Part shown: positions 1 through 11,401 of the stretch, piece after piece
How the letters are laid out: every line of letters begins with the position of its first letter
Numbering within the stretch: the first letter of the stretch is position 1
Assembly (NCBI GenBank): GCA_029204045.2
Contig: CM055077.1
Span: 1,509,393-1,573,392 of the forward strand
Length of the DNA stretch: 64,000 nucleotides
From: Tillandsia leiboldiana
Taxonomy: Eukaryota > Streptophyta > Magnoliopsida > Poales > Bromeliaceae
Direction: 5' to 3'
The notes under the pieces: generated by a model
Database searches by the model: none
Seen by the model: only the letters and a program-made list of their open reading frames with translations
What the model was told of the DNA's origin: nothing
Translations under genes and position numbers: made by a program

Positions 1-23
1 TTATTATTATTATTATTATTATT
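1..23. repeat. (TTA)n microsatellite
   Basis: The window opens in a trinucleotide TTA run inside intron 2 of RLK gene D. Similar AT-rich sequence follows the same exon in the other gene copies. Confidence 0.8.
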
Positions 24-81
24 TTGTGAATGTAAAATTTACACTAATATATAATTATTCTGATAGTATTTTCTCTCTCAC

Positions 82-2206
82 CTTATTATAAAAGTGTCGT
101 CAGTCGGGCCGGCGTTGAGCCGTGTGTAAAGGACGATTGACTGGTTCGCATTTACCCACGGATAAAGAATCGGCTTCAATGCCCTCATTTCGAGCCCGGA
201 TATGAACGGAGTCCCCGAGCCCGTGTCTATCAGACAAACTTGCAAGTAATTCACCGGAGCAACGGTAATGACCTCAGCCAGATACTTCGTGTTGGCATCG
301 TCAACAATTATCGTCTTCCAGAAACTGACTCCGATGTGGAGACCGAATATCGGGAGCTCATTCAGCCCGTCGTAGTTCGCATACATGAATGTCGCACGCA
401 CGAGATATTTTTCCCCCGCCCGCACCGAGTTCATAGTGTAGCAGTTTCGCACGCCGGTCGTGAAGCTCCGGACGTTGAGGTAGCTCTTCGAGAGCGTGGG
501 GGTTATGTACGCTGCTGATATGTTGTTGTTCACGCCGGTGTCGATGAATCGCTCGTCGGAGGTGTAGGGTATCGTCGTGATGTCGTCGACATAGCTCGAG
601 TTTTCGGGAAGGCCGCAATCTATGCTTATGAAACCTGGGAGAGTAGAAAGAGATATTCAGATTCAAAATATGGTCACTTCAAATTTCAATATTTGATTGT
701 GCAGTTCAAATCAAACTAATCAAACTAAAAGTTTGTATTTTTCAGTGTTGTCGACAGTAGTTTGGTATGCCAATTAATCAAGGTAAAAACATATAATAAT
801 TGAATTGTGAATTATTTGGAATCAGTTATTCAAATTTTCAAATTTTAATTTTATTATTTAATATTTTAATTTATTTGATTTGTGTCACATTTTGACTTCA
901 AAATTTAAGATTATTATTTATTTTAATAAATTTACAACTATCAGAATTGCATGAAGTATACTAGTTAAGTATGTAAAAATAAATAATATATTCAAATTTT
1001 AAAATAAAAATATTATTGACTAATTCAAATAAAATAAATTAAAGAATTGATTAGTTAAATCAAAATTTTAAAATATTAGATAGCAAAATTAAAATAATTT
1101 ATAGTTCAGAAAAATCTACTAAAGCATTCAACAAATAGATATTAATAGTAGTCGACAGAGGCGTTTTCTAATTAAAAAATTGATAATAATGCAAAATAAA
1201 ATTATAAATACAGTATCATTACAGATATGTTTAGTTGGAATGGCAGTCGTTACAATTATGTGCTTCTTGTTTAATTAAATATATAGTAAAAAATATTTTT
1301 TTTTTTGAGAGAAAGATAGCATGCTACCGCTTCATTCATAAAGAGGATGAATTAGCCAACAAGAGAAGGCAGCGGGGCCTTAAAAAAAAAAAAAAAAAAA
1401 AAAAGGCAATTATGTCAATTGGTTGCAAGTTGATCCCACCAGTCCGAGCAGTCGCGAGCCTCCCTAAAGAATTGATTAATTAAATTAAAATTTTAAAATA
1501 TTAGATAGCAAAATTAAAATAATTTATAGTTCAGAAAAATCTACAAAAGCATTCAACGTTTTCTAATTAAAAAAATGATAATAATGCAAAATAAAATTAT
1601 AAATACAGTATCATTACAGATATGTTTAGTTGGAATGGCATTGGTTACAATTATGTGCTTCTTGTTTAATTAAATATATAGTAAAAAATATTATAACTAT
1701 AAATAATTTATTTATCGAGATTTAAAAGTTTTTTACAATATTTTATTATTTAATATATTGAGCAGAGAAATTATCCTTTACGTAAAAAAAAGGGTTACCA
1801 TTAGTTTAAAGTTAAAATTACGATCAATTTAAACATAATTTCAACTATAGCAGTTGAGTCATTTTGTGCCGTTCAATTATAATAGTTAAATTCAAATATA
1901 TTAAATCAAATAATAATTAAGATCGGCACACTATTAATTACAGCTGTAATGCAATTACAATATGCAATTAAACAATCCCTTATCAAGAGTTCTGCATGGT
2001 TGTAAACTTACTCCCATTTAACAAATTGCACATAATCATCTCGTGTCTTACAATAATAATAATAAAAAAAGTTAATGCTATTTGTATATCTCAAGTGGGG
2101 TGTATATCTTATATTCTATCCATTCAAAAGTGAGATAAATTTTATCGGTCATTTCGAAGTGATCGATGAGTAAGTCTCCACTCTTGAATGGAATGGAGCA
2201 TATGAT

Positions 2207-2243
<37 letters not shown>

Positions 2244-3130
2244 GGAAAAGACAGAATACTGCCGCTTCATTCATTGAATATATGATATATATTATATTTG
2301 GAGTGTATATGTAGCATCACTAAAAAAAAAAAAAAAATTATTTAGAACCTAGATGGGTTTGGGCCAAAGTTGGCACTTAAGAATTCGTCTTCGAGTAAGC
2401 CATGCATGGTTGACTTTGAAATGGAGCCATGAGCACCATAGCCCAAGCTAAAGGAATCTTGGAAATTAACAATGCAAGCGCAGTCTAAAAAGTATTTTTA
2501 TATTAAAATTTTTTTGTAGTGTCTGATCAATTCTAAATTTAGTTCAAAACAAAATTTTAAACTTAAAAGTTTCTCTCTTTGCTGCTCAAAAGTTTGTATT
2601 AATTTTTTTGAGCTAGTTGGATCGTTTGCACTTTTGTTTGAAATTTTATAAATTTTTAAAATTAAAAAAATTTAAATTTTATAAATTTTAAATTTATAAA
2701 AAGGTAAAAGAGAAAAGGAAAAAAAAAATCTAGCTGATAAGGTTGGAAACCCAACCTTATTTCAGGCAAAAGTTGGGGGCTATCCCCCGTTCCATTTTGT
2801 TTGGAATAATTTGGGGCTATTCCCTTATCCCCCAAATTATTCCATATCCAAACACACCCTTTAGTATTCAACATAATCATTCATTGTTAGTAGCATTGAA
2901 TTATTGATACCCCATTCTTAGCACAATATTTAGCCACATAATTGCTAAAACGGATTTGAAAGTAAAGCTGCTAAAAAGAACACCAAAAAAAAAAAAAAAA
3001 AAAAAAAACACAAGAAAAAGGGATTTGGTTAGAATAATGTACCGAGACTATCAAATTGGCTATAAACTCGAATGCTATTTAGCGTCGATAAAACAAGAAG
3101 AAGAACTAAGCAGCACCATTTCATTTCCAT
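82..3130 (-). CDS. Malectin-like LRR receptor kinase, gene D (exons 1-2, continues off window)
   Basis: This is the 5' part of a receptor-like kinase. Exon 1 is 3130..3043 (29 codons plus 1 nt; starts MEMKWCCLVLLL, a signal peptide, and ends in DSL). Exon 2 is 634..82 (553 nt), starting GFISIDCGLP and carrying the first half of the malectin-like ectodomain (YLNVRSF, FMYANYDGL, FISGLEMR). The G|GT junction gives a Gly codon, phase 1, as in the sister genes. The donor at 81-80 is GTGAGA. I chose the ATG at 3130 because it gives the conserved signal peptide; an in-frame ATG lies 30 nt upstream. Exons 3-13 would lie left of the window. Intron 1 (635-3042) is loaded with LINE and MITE debris. Proteins of this family are plasma-membrane receptors, several acting in immunity or symbiosis; the ligand here is unknown. 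Confidence 0.85.
1041..1692. repeat. Direct duplication flanking a LINE tail
   Basis: Positions 1041-1297 and 1466-1692 are near-identical (both run from AAAGAATTGATTA to TAGTAAAAAATATT). The right copy lacks about 30 nt present in the left copy around 1137-1166. Between them lies a minus-strand LINE 3' fragment. The arrangement is either an unusually long target-site duplication or a tandem duplication whose junction holds the LINE. Confidence 0.8.
1298..1465 (-). mobile_element. LINE 3'-end fragment
   Basis: On the minus strand the segment ends with AATGAAGCGGTAGCATGC, then a pyrimidine-rich stretch CTTTCTCTC and an A-tail, and has an internal homopolymer (A23 on the plus strand). The same ending is seen in the better preserved LINE at 12732-13325. 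It is severely 5'-truncated and has no coding capacity. Confidence 0.65.
2073..2320. mobile_element. Nested-palindrome MITE, copy 1, interrupted
   Basis: The left arm starts TAATGCTATTTGTATATC and the centre contains TCATTTCGAAGTGATCG, a palindrome. The right terminal arm (GGAGTGTATATGTAGCATCA) lies at about 2297-2316. The element is split by a (TA)n tract (2209-2240) and a roughly 35-nt minus-strand LINE tail (2243-2277). Sequence is diverged, but the arm, centre, arm order matches the intact copy at 40625. Confidence 0.55.
2690..2868. mobile_element. MITE remnant in intron 1 of gene D
   Basis: The segment contains an exact hairpin (AAGGTTGG, 4-nt loop, CCAACCTT, 2740-2759) and ends ATCCAAACACACCCTTTA. 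Its reverse complement opens GGGTGTGTTTGGATATGG, which resembles the termini of the elements at 23090 and 49620. Gene A intron 1 lacks it. Family assignment to PIF/Harbinger is an inference. Confidence 0.4.
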
Positions 3131-3134
3131 TGTC

Positions 3135-3470
3135 ATAGTGTCGATGAAGCATCCATTCATTCTCGCAGCCTCCTCATTCTTATCCTCGCCGAGAATAACA
3201 AAGACCGCCGAACGTATAGCCAACGGAACGACTTGTACTAATACATCTTCTATAACACATTATTATTCATCTAAATTAAATGAATGATTTGTACTTCTCT
3301 CTACTTACACTTAATTAACAGATTATTATTCATCTAAATTAAATGAATGATTTGTACTTCTCTCTCCTTACACTTGATTAACACATTATTATTCATCTAA
3401 ATTAAATGAATGATTTGTACTTCTCTCTACTTACACTTAATTAGTTCATCACTAGTAGGGTCCACTAACA
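3135..3470. promoter_or_regulatory. RLK upstream module (gene D, proximal copy)
   Basis: This sequence lies directly upstream of the exon 1 ATG of gene D and is repeated upstream of gene A (14575) and gene C (50833), so it contains the 5' leader and proximal promoter of the family. Internally it carries three copies of a 64-nt unit (ATTATTATTCATCTAAATTA, then ACTTCTCTCT) at about 3257, 3321 and 3385, whereas the sister copies have one. No TATA box can be fixed with confidence. Confidence 0.6.
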
Positions 3471-3711
3471 AATGTAAGGTAGGTATGGTTGCTTTGCCCG
3501 GGCCTTGCTAATGGTATGGCTAGCTCCACCGCGTATTCTTATGGATCGTCATTACGGAAAGAATAGCACATTAATAATAATGATTTTAGAATAATAAGAA
3601 TAATTATTTTTTATTTTTGTATATGGTATTATCATTTTAGCAAGTCAAAGGTTGAGAGCTGAAATTATAAAATAATTAGATTTTAAATTTTTTTTTTTTT
3701 AAATATAAGTT

Positions 3712-3995
3712 CGATGAAGCATCCGCTCATTCTCAGACATCTCATTCTTATCCCCATCAAGAATAACAAAGACCGCCCCTTTAATAGCCAAAAGGATGAC
3801 TTATTCTAATACACCTTCTATAACACATTATTATTGGTCGAAATTAAATGAATAATTTGCACTTCTCTCTCCTTACACTTAATTAGTTCGTAATTAGTAG
3901 GGTCCGCTAACAAATGTAAGATAGGTATAGTTGCTTTGCCCGGCCCTTGCTAATGGTATGGCTAGCTCCACCGCATATGCTCATAGAACTTCATC
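3712..3995. repeat. RLK upstream module, distal copy
   Basis: This is a second, diverged copy of the 3135-3470 module (GATGAAGCATCCGCTCATTC to TGCTAATGGTATGGCTAG). The same proximal plus distal pair occurs at 14575/15015 and 50833/51297, so the doubling predates the gene duplications. Confidence 0.65.
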
Positions 3996-4309
3996 ACGAA
4001 GAGAATGGCGTGTTGATCATAATGATTTCAGAATAGTTTGAATAGTTATTTTTATTTTCGTATATTATCAACGGTTGAAATTATGAAACAATTAAACTTC
4101 AAATTATATTTTTTTAAAAGATAAATTAGCTAAAGTTATAAAATAATTAAATTTTAAATTTAAAATCTCGTGTATTAACTATTAATTCTTTGCTATTTGT
4201 ATTAGGAACGATTCCTCCAGAGATTGATACATGGATAATAAAAAAAAGTGGGTTTTAATTGAATGTATATGTTGTCGTTGGCACACAAAAAAAAAAAAAA
4301 AAAAAAATA

Positions 4310-5000
4310 GCACCCATATTAATCCGCTAGTAAAGAAGGAGCGCCTGCTTGCTGTTCACGGCGGGGTAAAGAACAGCCTTTAACGGCCTAACTTCCAAGC
4401 TGGATATTAACAGCGTCCCCTCAAAAGTGTTCACCAAACACATCTGCATGTAACTTGCTGTAATAACAACTTAATAATTTCATATCGGATAAAAAAGATA
4501 TTCTATTGGAATATATAAGACAACGCACGCTAATAATAATAACTGAATATAAATATTTTGGACCGGTAGTTTGATTTAACGAATTATTATTGCTAGCGGA
4601 TCGGATCGTCACAAATGATATCGTTATGTAGGACAAAATACTAAACCATGAATTTGGTGGAACTATCTCTTGAGGCCGTAAGAACCACCGCTACACTATG
4701 AATTTGGTTAATTCTGATTTGGACCTGGCACAGACCCAAATAATAATAATTAAATTTAAATATTTTGGACTGTGCTTTAGATCCAACGTGAGATATTTCT
4801 GCCCTGCCATCAGGGAATCGATGCTGATGAAAACTGCCAGGAGAGAAAAGAATATAATTTTAATAGTATTTTTTTTTGTATGTCAATTATTAGTGCGTCC
4901 TTCGCACGCGTTTTTATTGCTCGATCAAGGCTATCAGGTTGGTCATGAACTCGAATACCAGAAGGTGAAAACCCGAGAAGAAAAATCAAGCCCCTAAAAC
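4310..5000 (-). pseudogene. Decayed second-type RLK fragment P1 (exons 1-2)
   Basis: Three short stretches in minus-strand order match malectin RLK exons. About 4985-4925 resembles the end of exon 1 (codons around TATTCGAGTTCATGACC). About 4855-4775 begins like exon 2 (FISID) and then jumps to an AGQKYL-like motif, implying an internal deletion. About 4460-4320 encodes CLVNTFEG, ISSLEVRPLKA and ends in LLLY followed by a TAG. Frames are broken and exons 3-13 are absent. It is closer to P2 at 15.6 kb than to genes A-D, so it derives from a separate older gene. Confidence 0.7.
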
Positions 5001-5530
5001 TGCCATTTTTCGTCGCATTGAAGCTCTTCCTGTTTTTCGCAACTATATATATATTTCACCTCTTATCCCCCTCGTGGATAACTAATGTAGGGGGCAACTT
5101 ATTCTTACATGATATTCGCCCCAACGACATGCTCTCCACTCCCATCTCTTTATTATTGTTTATCCTTCATTACTGTTTTATTGTTTATCTTTCATTACTG
5201 TTTAATGTTCATAATTTAATTTTAGAGAACGAGAATAGCACGTAGGTGTGTTTCCCGAATAGCAGCATTGCACCTCCGATATGTTATCCGGAACAGCACG
5301 TAGCTATCCCAGCGAATTAAGGGTAGACACGTGGATGAAGAAAAGTGGGTCCCATTTGGTGATAGAAGGTGTTTAGGGGTGGACGCCATAATAGTCAGCG
5401 TGGATTAGACGTTGACTACCATTTTTTTTGTCTTGAAACAGAGAAGCCCACTGCTTTTTTTTTTTTTTTTTTTTGCATGAATTTACCCTCAATCATCCCC
5501 TCAAAAGCTACTGTGCATCTCAGGATCTCA
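5001..5530. other. Upstream flank of P1, no gene seen
   Basis: This flank is duplicated at about 19225-19457 and 22989-23090 (shared GAATAGCAGCATTGCACCTC). A T-run lies at 5456-5474. Open frames are short and not supported by homology. Confidence 0.5.
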
Positions 5531-5937
5531 ATAGCCCGCGAGACTCCTCGCTCTGTAGAACTCACCGCAGTGCATGCACCACGACTTCACAATGTACGCA
5601 AAGTTCAAGCCCCTGAGACAAATGGGACGAGAGGAAGGAGTTACTGTTGTAATTGAATTCAAATGTATTATTATGCTTTGCAAATTACTCTTCAAGTCAC
5701 TGATACATTTATTTTACAAGAACCAAGAACAGATAAAATCATTTCTGCACCTGCTTGGAAGACTCTTCTCGAGATAATTCATAATTTTATCGCTCATCAA
5801 GCATCACCACACTCAACGATGAAATCAAGTCCAAACATGAAGACCTCATTTTTATAGACTTTGTGAATGAACTACAAAGCAAAACAACATGAGCAACTAC
5901 GAAAAGAGGAGAGAATTGCCCGAATCTTATCTTGCAA
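5531..5937. other. 3' flank and UTR of gene A (array boundary module)
   Basis: The segment follows the gene A stop codon. It recurs at 24490-24907 after gene B and at 52255-52520 with no gene attached. The shared core includes GAGACTCCTCGCTCTGTAG and ACAAGAACCAAGAACAGATA. It marks the boundaries of the repeating RLK unit. Confidence 0.75.
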
Positions 5938-8900
5938 CTATTCCAGGCCTTCCTGTGTCTGCCTCGTATATTCCACCTTGTAGGTACGGATATGGCTATC
6001 ACTGGTCTCCAAGTAGAAGTTATCCCGCCTTGAGTACAACTTACTATGGTTTCTTTCACTGGCATTCACGTGCTCCAAGCATTCATTTAACTGCGTCACA
6101 ATGTGGGTCATTGTCGGCCTCTGGATTGAGGGTTCCGCAGTACACTCCAATCCAAGAGCAGCAACTTTCCAAACAGAATTTATATCATATTCTCTTCTCA
6201 TCCTCGGATCGGCTATGTTCTCGATGTTTCCTCTTGCGAGCCTCTGCCGCACCCACTGAACTATGTGAATGATCTCAGGGGCGGTCAATATGGCAGGCTG
6301 CCCAGTTATTATCTCCAAGAGGACGATTCCGAAGCTATAAACGTCACTTTTCTCACTGAGCTGGAGGGTTGTATAGTAACTGCACGTAATATCATTATCT
6401 ATTTAGTTCTTTTCATAGTATTAAATGCAAGGATCTCATTAAAAAGTAGGAGAAGCGTAATGTAGTCTTTGTGGCAAAGCAGAAGGCTCCTTAGTTGACA
6501 TTACGCTTGTGGTGCATATTCCTACTGCAGAACTATGTTTCTTTTTGTTGTAGGCAAACAAAGCTAGCATTCCATGTTTAGTTTACTTAATCTTTATGAT
6601 CAATACTCCATTTGTATTTATAGAAATCGAATAAGAAAAAGAGCGCCAAGATGAAGAGGGAGTGGACTTACTCAGGATCAAGATATCCCGGAGTTCCGGC
6701 AAAAGCTGTGGACGCATGAGTACTGACGTCACCATCGAAGGTCATAGACAACCCAAAATCGGCAAGCTTGGCCTCTAGATTTGAATTCAAGAGAATATTG
6801 TTGGTCTTAACATCTCTATGATTTATTGGAGGGTTGCAAGATTTGTGCAGATACTCTAGCCCTGCATTAGAATGATTGGTGAGAAAGAAGCAATAGCATG
6901 TTACATGCAATAATATGTTATTGCCAAACCTTGTGCAGATTCATATGCTATTTGGACCCGCTGCCTCCAATTCAAAGGTCTAGCATTAGCTTCGCCTGTA
7001 AAAATAATCACAACATGTCATTAATTTCATCAAAAGAAAATCACAAATACTGGTTACAATATTTTCTCCAGAGATAATACAGAATAGAAAACATGGACAT
7101 TCTCTGAGAAGATATGGCCTCTCCCACAAATGGAGCATTTTGCCTTGTAATATCAGATTCAAGATGCTCAGTTTTAAAGTCGTGCATGAGTTTTGAAGGA
7201 TTGCTCATGGTTATAGTTACTACGTTGTACTGGAGAAATCCAATAAGACGAAAAAAAAAAAGATCAACATGGAATCAGGGTAAGTTCCAAAACTTAATAA
7301 TGTCTCCAACTTAATATTTTCCAAATTCGAAATCTTTTTGCTAAAACTATCAAGAATACCCAAAGTTGTTTTTCTCGTGAAAAGGAAGAGAAAATAATCA
7401 AAGCCACTCTTAGAACCTTGTCTTTTGGACGAAGGGAACAAGGGCTTACTATTAAATTTTGCTGCTACATTGCTACTGAAGTACACTTACCGAAGAATAT
7501 TGAGCTAGCAACAATCAATCCACATGAGGAGCCAACTCAAAGGCATGTCTTATAAAGTAAACAGTGTTATCAGATATATACTCGTCATTTCGTAACTCAA
7601 AAAAAAAACAAAAGAGAGAACCTTTCAGATGTTTTTCTAGACTTCCTTCGGACATGAACTCATAGACAAGTGCCAAGTGATCTCCATCCCTGCAGTATCC
7701 GATCATCGAAACCAAGTTCTTGTGATGGACCCTTGTCAGGTGCTGGGCCTGCGACGACATTCAGAATATTGTTGTGTATGAGATAAACCTTAGGAAGAAC
7801 ATTCAGAAGTTGGGGCTATATGTCCACAAACTTCGTGATGTAATGTGAGTAGGGGTGTGCACTATTCATCCCAAACCAATCTGAGTCATTTATGCTAGAA
7901 TAATAGCTAGAAAGCTCGGCAATCTAGCAAAGTCATTTATCCTAATTTCCAGTGTGTTGCAGCATCTAAGGGACTCACTGGGGAACCCTTATTATGTGAC
8001 CATCCAATTACCTTAATGACAAAAATGTAGCAACAAGATCTGCGGATATTAAAAAGAAAAAACGACTGGATTGGAGTTAATGACCTCAGCCAAAAACTCT
8101 TTGGCTCCTTGTGAAGCTGAGTGAGAACACATCTTCACTGCAACTGGAATACCATTCTCCAAGATGCCCTTGTATACAGTCCCGAATCCTCCTTTCCCAA
8201 GAACTTGTGAAAAGTTGCTCGTGATAAGCTCTAACTCCTTAAACAGGAACTGTCGATTCTCAAGTTGCAACGGACTGTCTTGTTTGTTTTCTATGTTAAT
8301 AGAGTCCCTTTCATTTGGTACCCCCACAGAGGGGTTTGTCTCTGAGCCTTTCAAAGAAAGCAAGCTAATATGAGATACAATTCAGCATTTGCACACGCAA
8401 TAAAAGGCATAACAATTATATTCAAAAAGATGCCTTTTGCTGCTGAATTTTTACCTGAATTTTTCCTCCTTATGCATATAATAAGCATCACAGTAACAAT
8501 TAGCACCACCACAACAATCAGAAGAACCACAACAATCAGAAGAACAACAACAACCAAAAGAACCACAACAATAGGAGATTTCTTCTTTGGTCGTGGCGGC
8601 ACACAAGAATTCCCATTGACACATTGATCAACGCTATCATTGCAAAAGAAATGACCATTTCACAGTTAGATGTCAACTGATATGAGCTCAGAAGATCAAA
8701 AAGAAGCAAGAGTCAAAATAATAATTCATCTCTGAAACATGGGAAGATGCTCTTAATCCCATAATCAAGGAATCTAAAGAAAACATAGAAAGAGTAATTA
8801 ATTATCAGCAACAAGACTCTGAAACAAAGTTTTAACACAGAAAGTGAACTTGAAGCATGAATGCTGTTAATGTAAACCGTGGATTTGACCAACAACATCA

Positions 8901-11364
8901 AAGATCTGTACAACAAAAGGTTGGAGGTCCTACAAAATTGTTTACTAAGAATTAAACAATAGCACTGGTTGGATAAAACTAGAGAATTTATCTTAGAACA
9001 GGTTGATCTCAAACAAATAAGTCTCGGCAGTCCTTATTGCCCTTGCTAAACCTAATTCAAGAGCCAGCACTAATTTCCCGGATCCTATAAATCAGAATGA
9101 AAAGTCACAAGGCATAGAAATAGCATAGGTTAAAGGAATAGATATGCTTAAGAGAACCTTAATGTAGGCGTCCCATCTTGTGATCTCTTAGAGAGAACGG
9201 GAGGGATTGGTCCGTTGAGTTGGTTGCCTCTCAAATCCCTGCAAGAAGCCACAAGTACAGTTGATGCAACAAATCCACTTAACGCAGTTGTTAACCAAAA
9301 ATAGAGTCTATTAAGAATACTTACAGTAATGTTAGTGATGGCAACTGTGATAGAGCATCAGGAATCGGTCCCGTTAAGTTATTGTACGACAAATCCCTGA
9401 AACGACAAGTCTTGTGAAACAACACAATACCATAGAATGGTTTTTCGCAATACATAAAAATACAGCTAAATATGCATATATAAGTGAATGTTCTATAGAT
9501 TCGATTACAGGTGCGATCGGTAATCAGCATCCTTATTTTTGGGCCTAGTATGAGACTTACAAAGATTGCAGAGATTTCAGATAGGCAAAAGAAGTCGTTA
9601 CGACACCAGTCAATCCGCCCGATGATAAATTTCTGCGAGAAAAGTTGTAATACATAAGAGCGCCGAAGTAAATTTTCATATTTTCAGTTCTACACTAAAA
9701 AAAGAATTAAGATAAAATTACTACAACATGCTATCTTGTGAAACTCACATTGATGTAATTGTTGGAGGGCTAGAGAGGGAGTAACTACAGTTCAACCCAT
9801 CCCAGGCATAAGCTTTGGGAGCACATGGATCTCCCATCCAATTTCTCTTCACCTGATACTGTGCCTTGATTGCCGCAATAGCACTTACTGATGTCATTTG
9901 ATAAGATCGATGCGAGGAACAAATCAGCGAATATAAACAGAAAAAAAAGTATTCTGACATACCGACATTTTTGCGATTATCACTTCCCATCTCTCGCCAT
10001 TAAAGGAAGGAAAAAAAAAAATAAAAAAAAAAGAAGTAGATTTAACACGATCAAGTAGGTGTCATCATCGCAAGACGGATGAAGATTTTTCAAGGTCTTC
10101 GCTAGAATAACACTCTGATGCCAAACAAACTGTTTGAGATAGAATACAAAATGGTGATGGAATGTCGATAACCCACAAACTATTTAACTTGATTCTTCTT
10201 TTGATAAACTATTTAGATATATATTACGAGAGAAATCATATTCAGATTCTCGAATGTGATGGGAAAGTAACATCTGTTTTTTTTTTTTTTTTTGTTCTTC
10301 AAAGCAAGCAGAAGGACTTTTCATTCATTCAAGCGCCGATAGCAGAAGCCGAAGGAGAAGACGGCACTTACCGTCGCCAGCGTCGGTGCCGAGGGACAGG
10401 GGCAGGGCGGTGAAGACCTCGAGCGCGTTGAGCAGCGGGGGGAGGATGGAGTTGCGAGTGGCGACGATGGAGAAGTCGTACTGGCGATAGCCGTAGTCGG
10501 GGTGGATGTTGTAGATGGAGCCAGAGTAGAGGTACCGGGGGGAGTAGGAGTCTTTCCGGAGCTCGTCGTTGATCATGATGTCGAACTGGCGGACGGCGCC
10601 GCGGGGGAGGGTCTGGATCTCGGAGAAGTGCATGACGTGGAGGAGGCCGAGGTTGTTGTTGTCGGGGATTGGCCAGGAGAAGTCGATCTTGGAGGCGTTG
10701 ACGGGGACGACGGCCGTCTGCATGACGGCGGAGGGCGCCTCGAAGTGGCTGTTGTTGATGGTCAGCACGCGCGACGCCGTCGAGATCTCGGCCCAGTAGG
10801 CCTCGTTGCTCCACGGCTCCCATATCCGGTCGTGGGTGTCGTTCGGGTACCTGCACGCCAGGTGTTTGCAAAATTGCTTGCTTTTTTGTTTGAAGAAAGA
10901 AAGGTAGCTCGATTGTCTGTTATTTTATTTTTACTTTTATAAACTAATGTGAAGTAATTATATTTGGAACTAAGAATCAATCAATCAATAAAACAGTTCG
11001 ATGTACACTCCATTTTGGAGTGTACATCTAGCATTTTCCTTTTTCTAACGGGTCACGTTGAAATTAAGCCCCGAAGCAAAAATAAAAAATACTGAAAATA
11101 CTATTGTCCGGACCTGGCAGCAAAAATTTTGAAATATTTTTGTTGTGGGTCTGGATCTTGCTAGGAGGGTTCGACCCTTCAGACGGGTGATATGAAAAAG
11201 AAGTCAACAAAATAAGGCTTTTCAAATAACGGTTTCGCTGGACTACTCTGTATCCAATAGTGTTTCTAAGGCAGTTGTTTTAGGCAATCATCGTTGATTT
11301 AAACATCCTTAAATTGAGAATAGAACTATAATAGTAAAACTCTAATACTTTTAATAATATAAGA

Positions 11365-11401
<37 letters not shown>

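Noticed and set aside
8370..8627. Plus-strand Thr-rich frame
   Set aside because: Antisense of the transmembrane exon of gene A; its simple repeat keeps both strands open.
10502..10942. Plus-strand frame of 146 codons
   Set aside because: Antisense shadow of malectin exon 3 of gene A.
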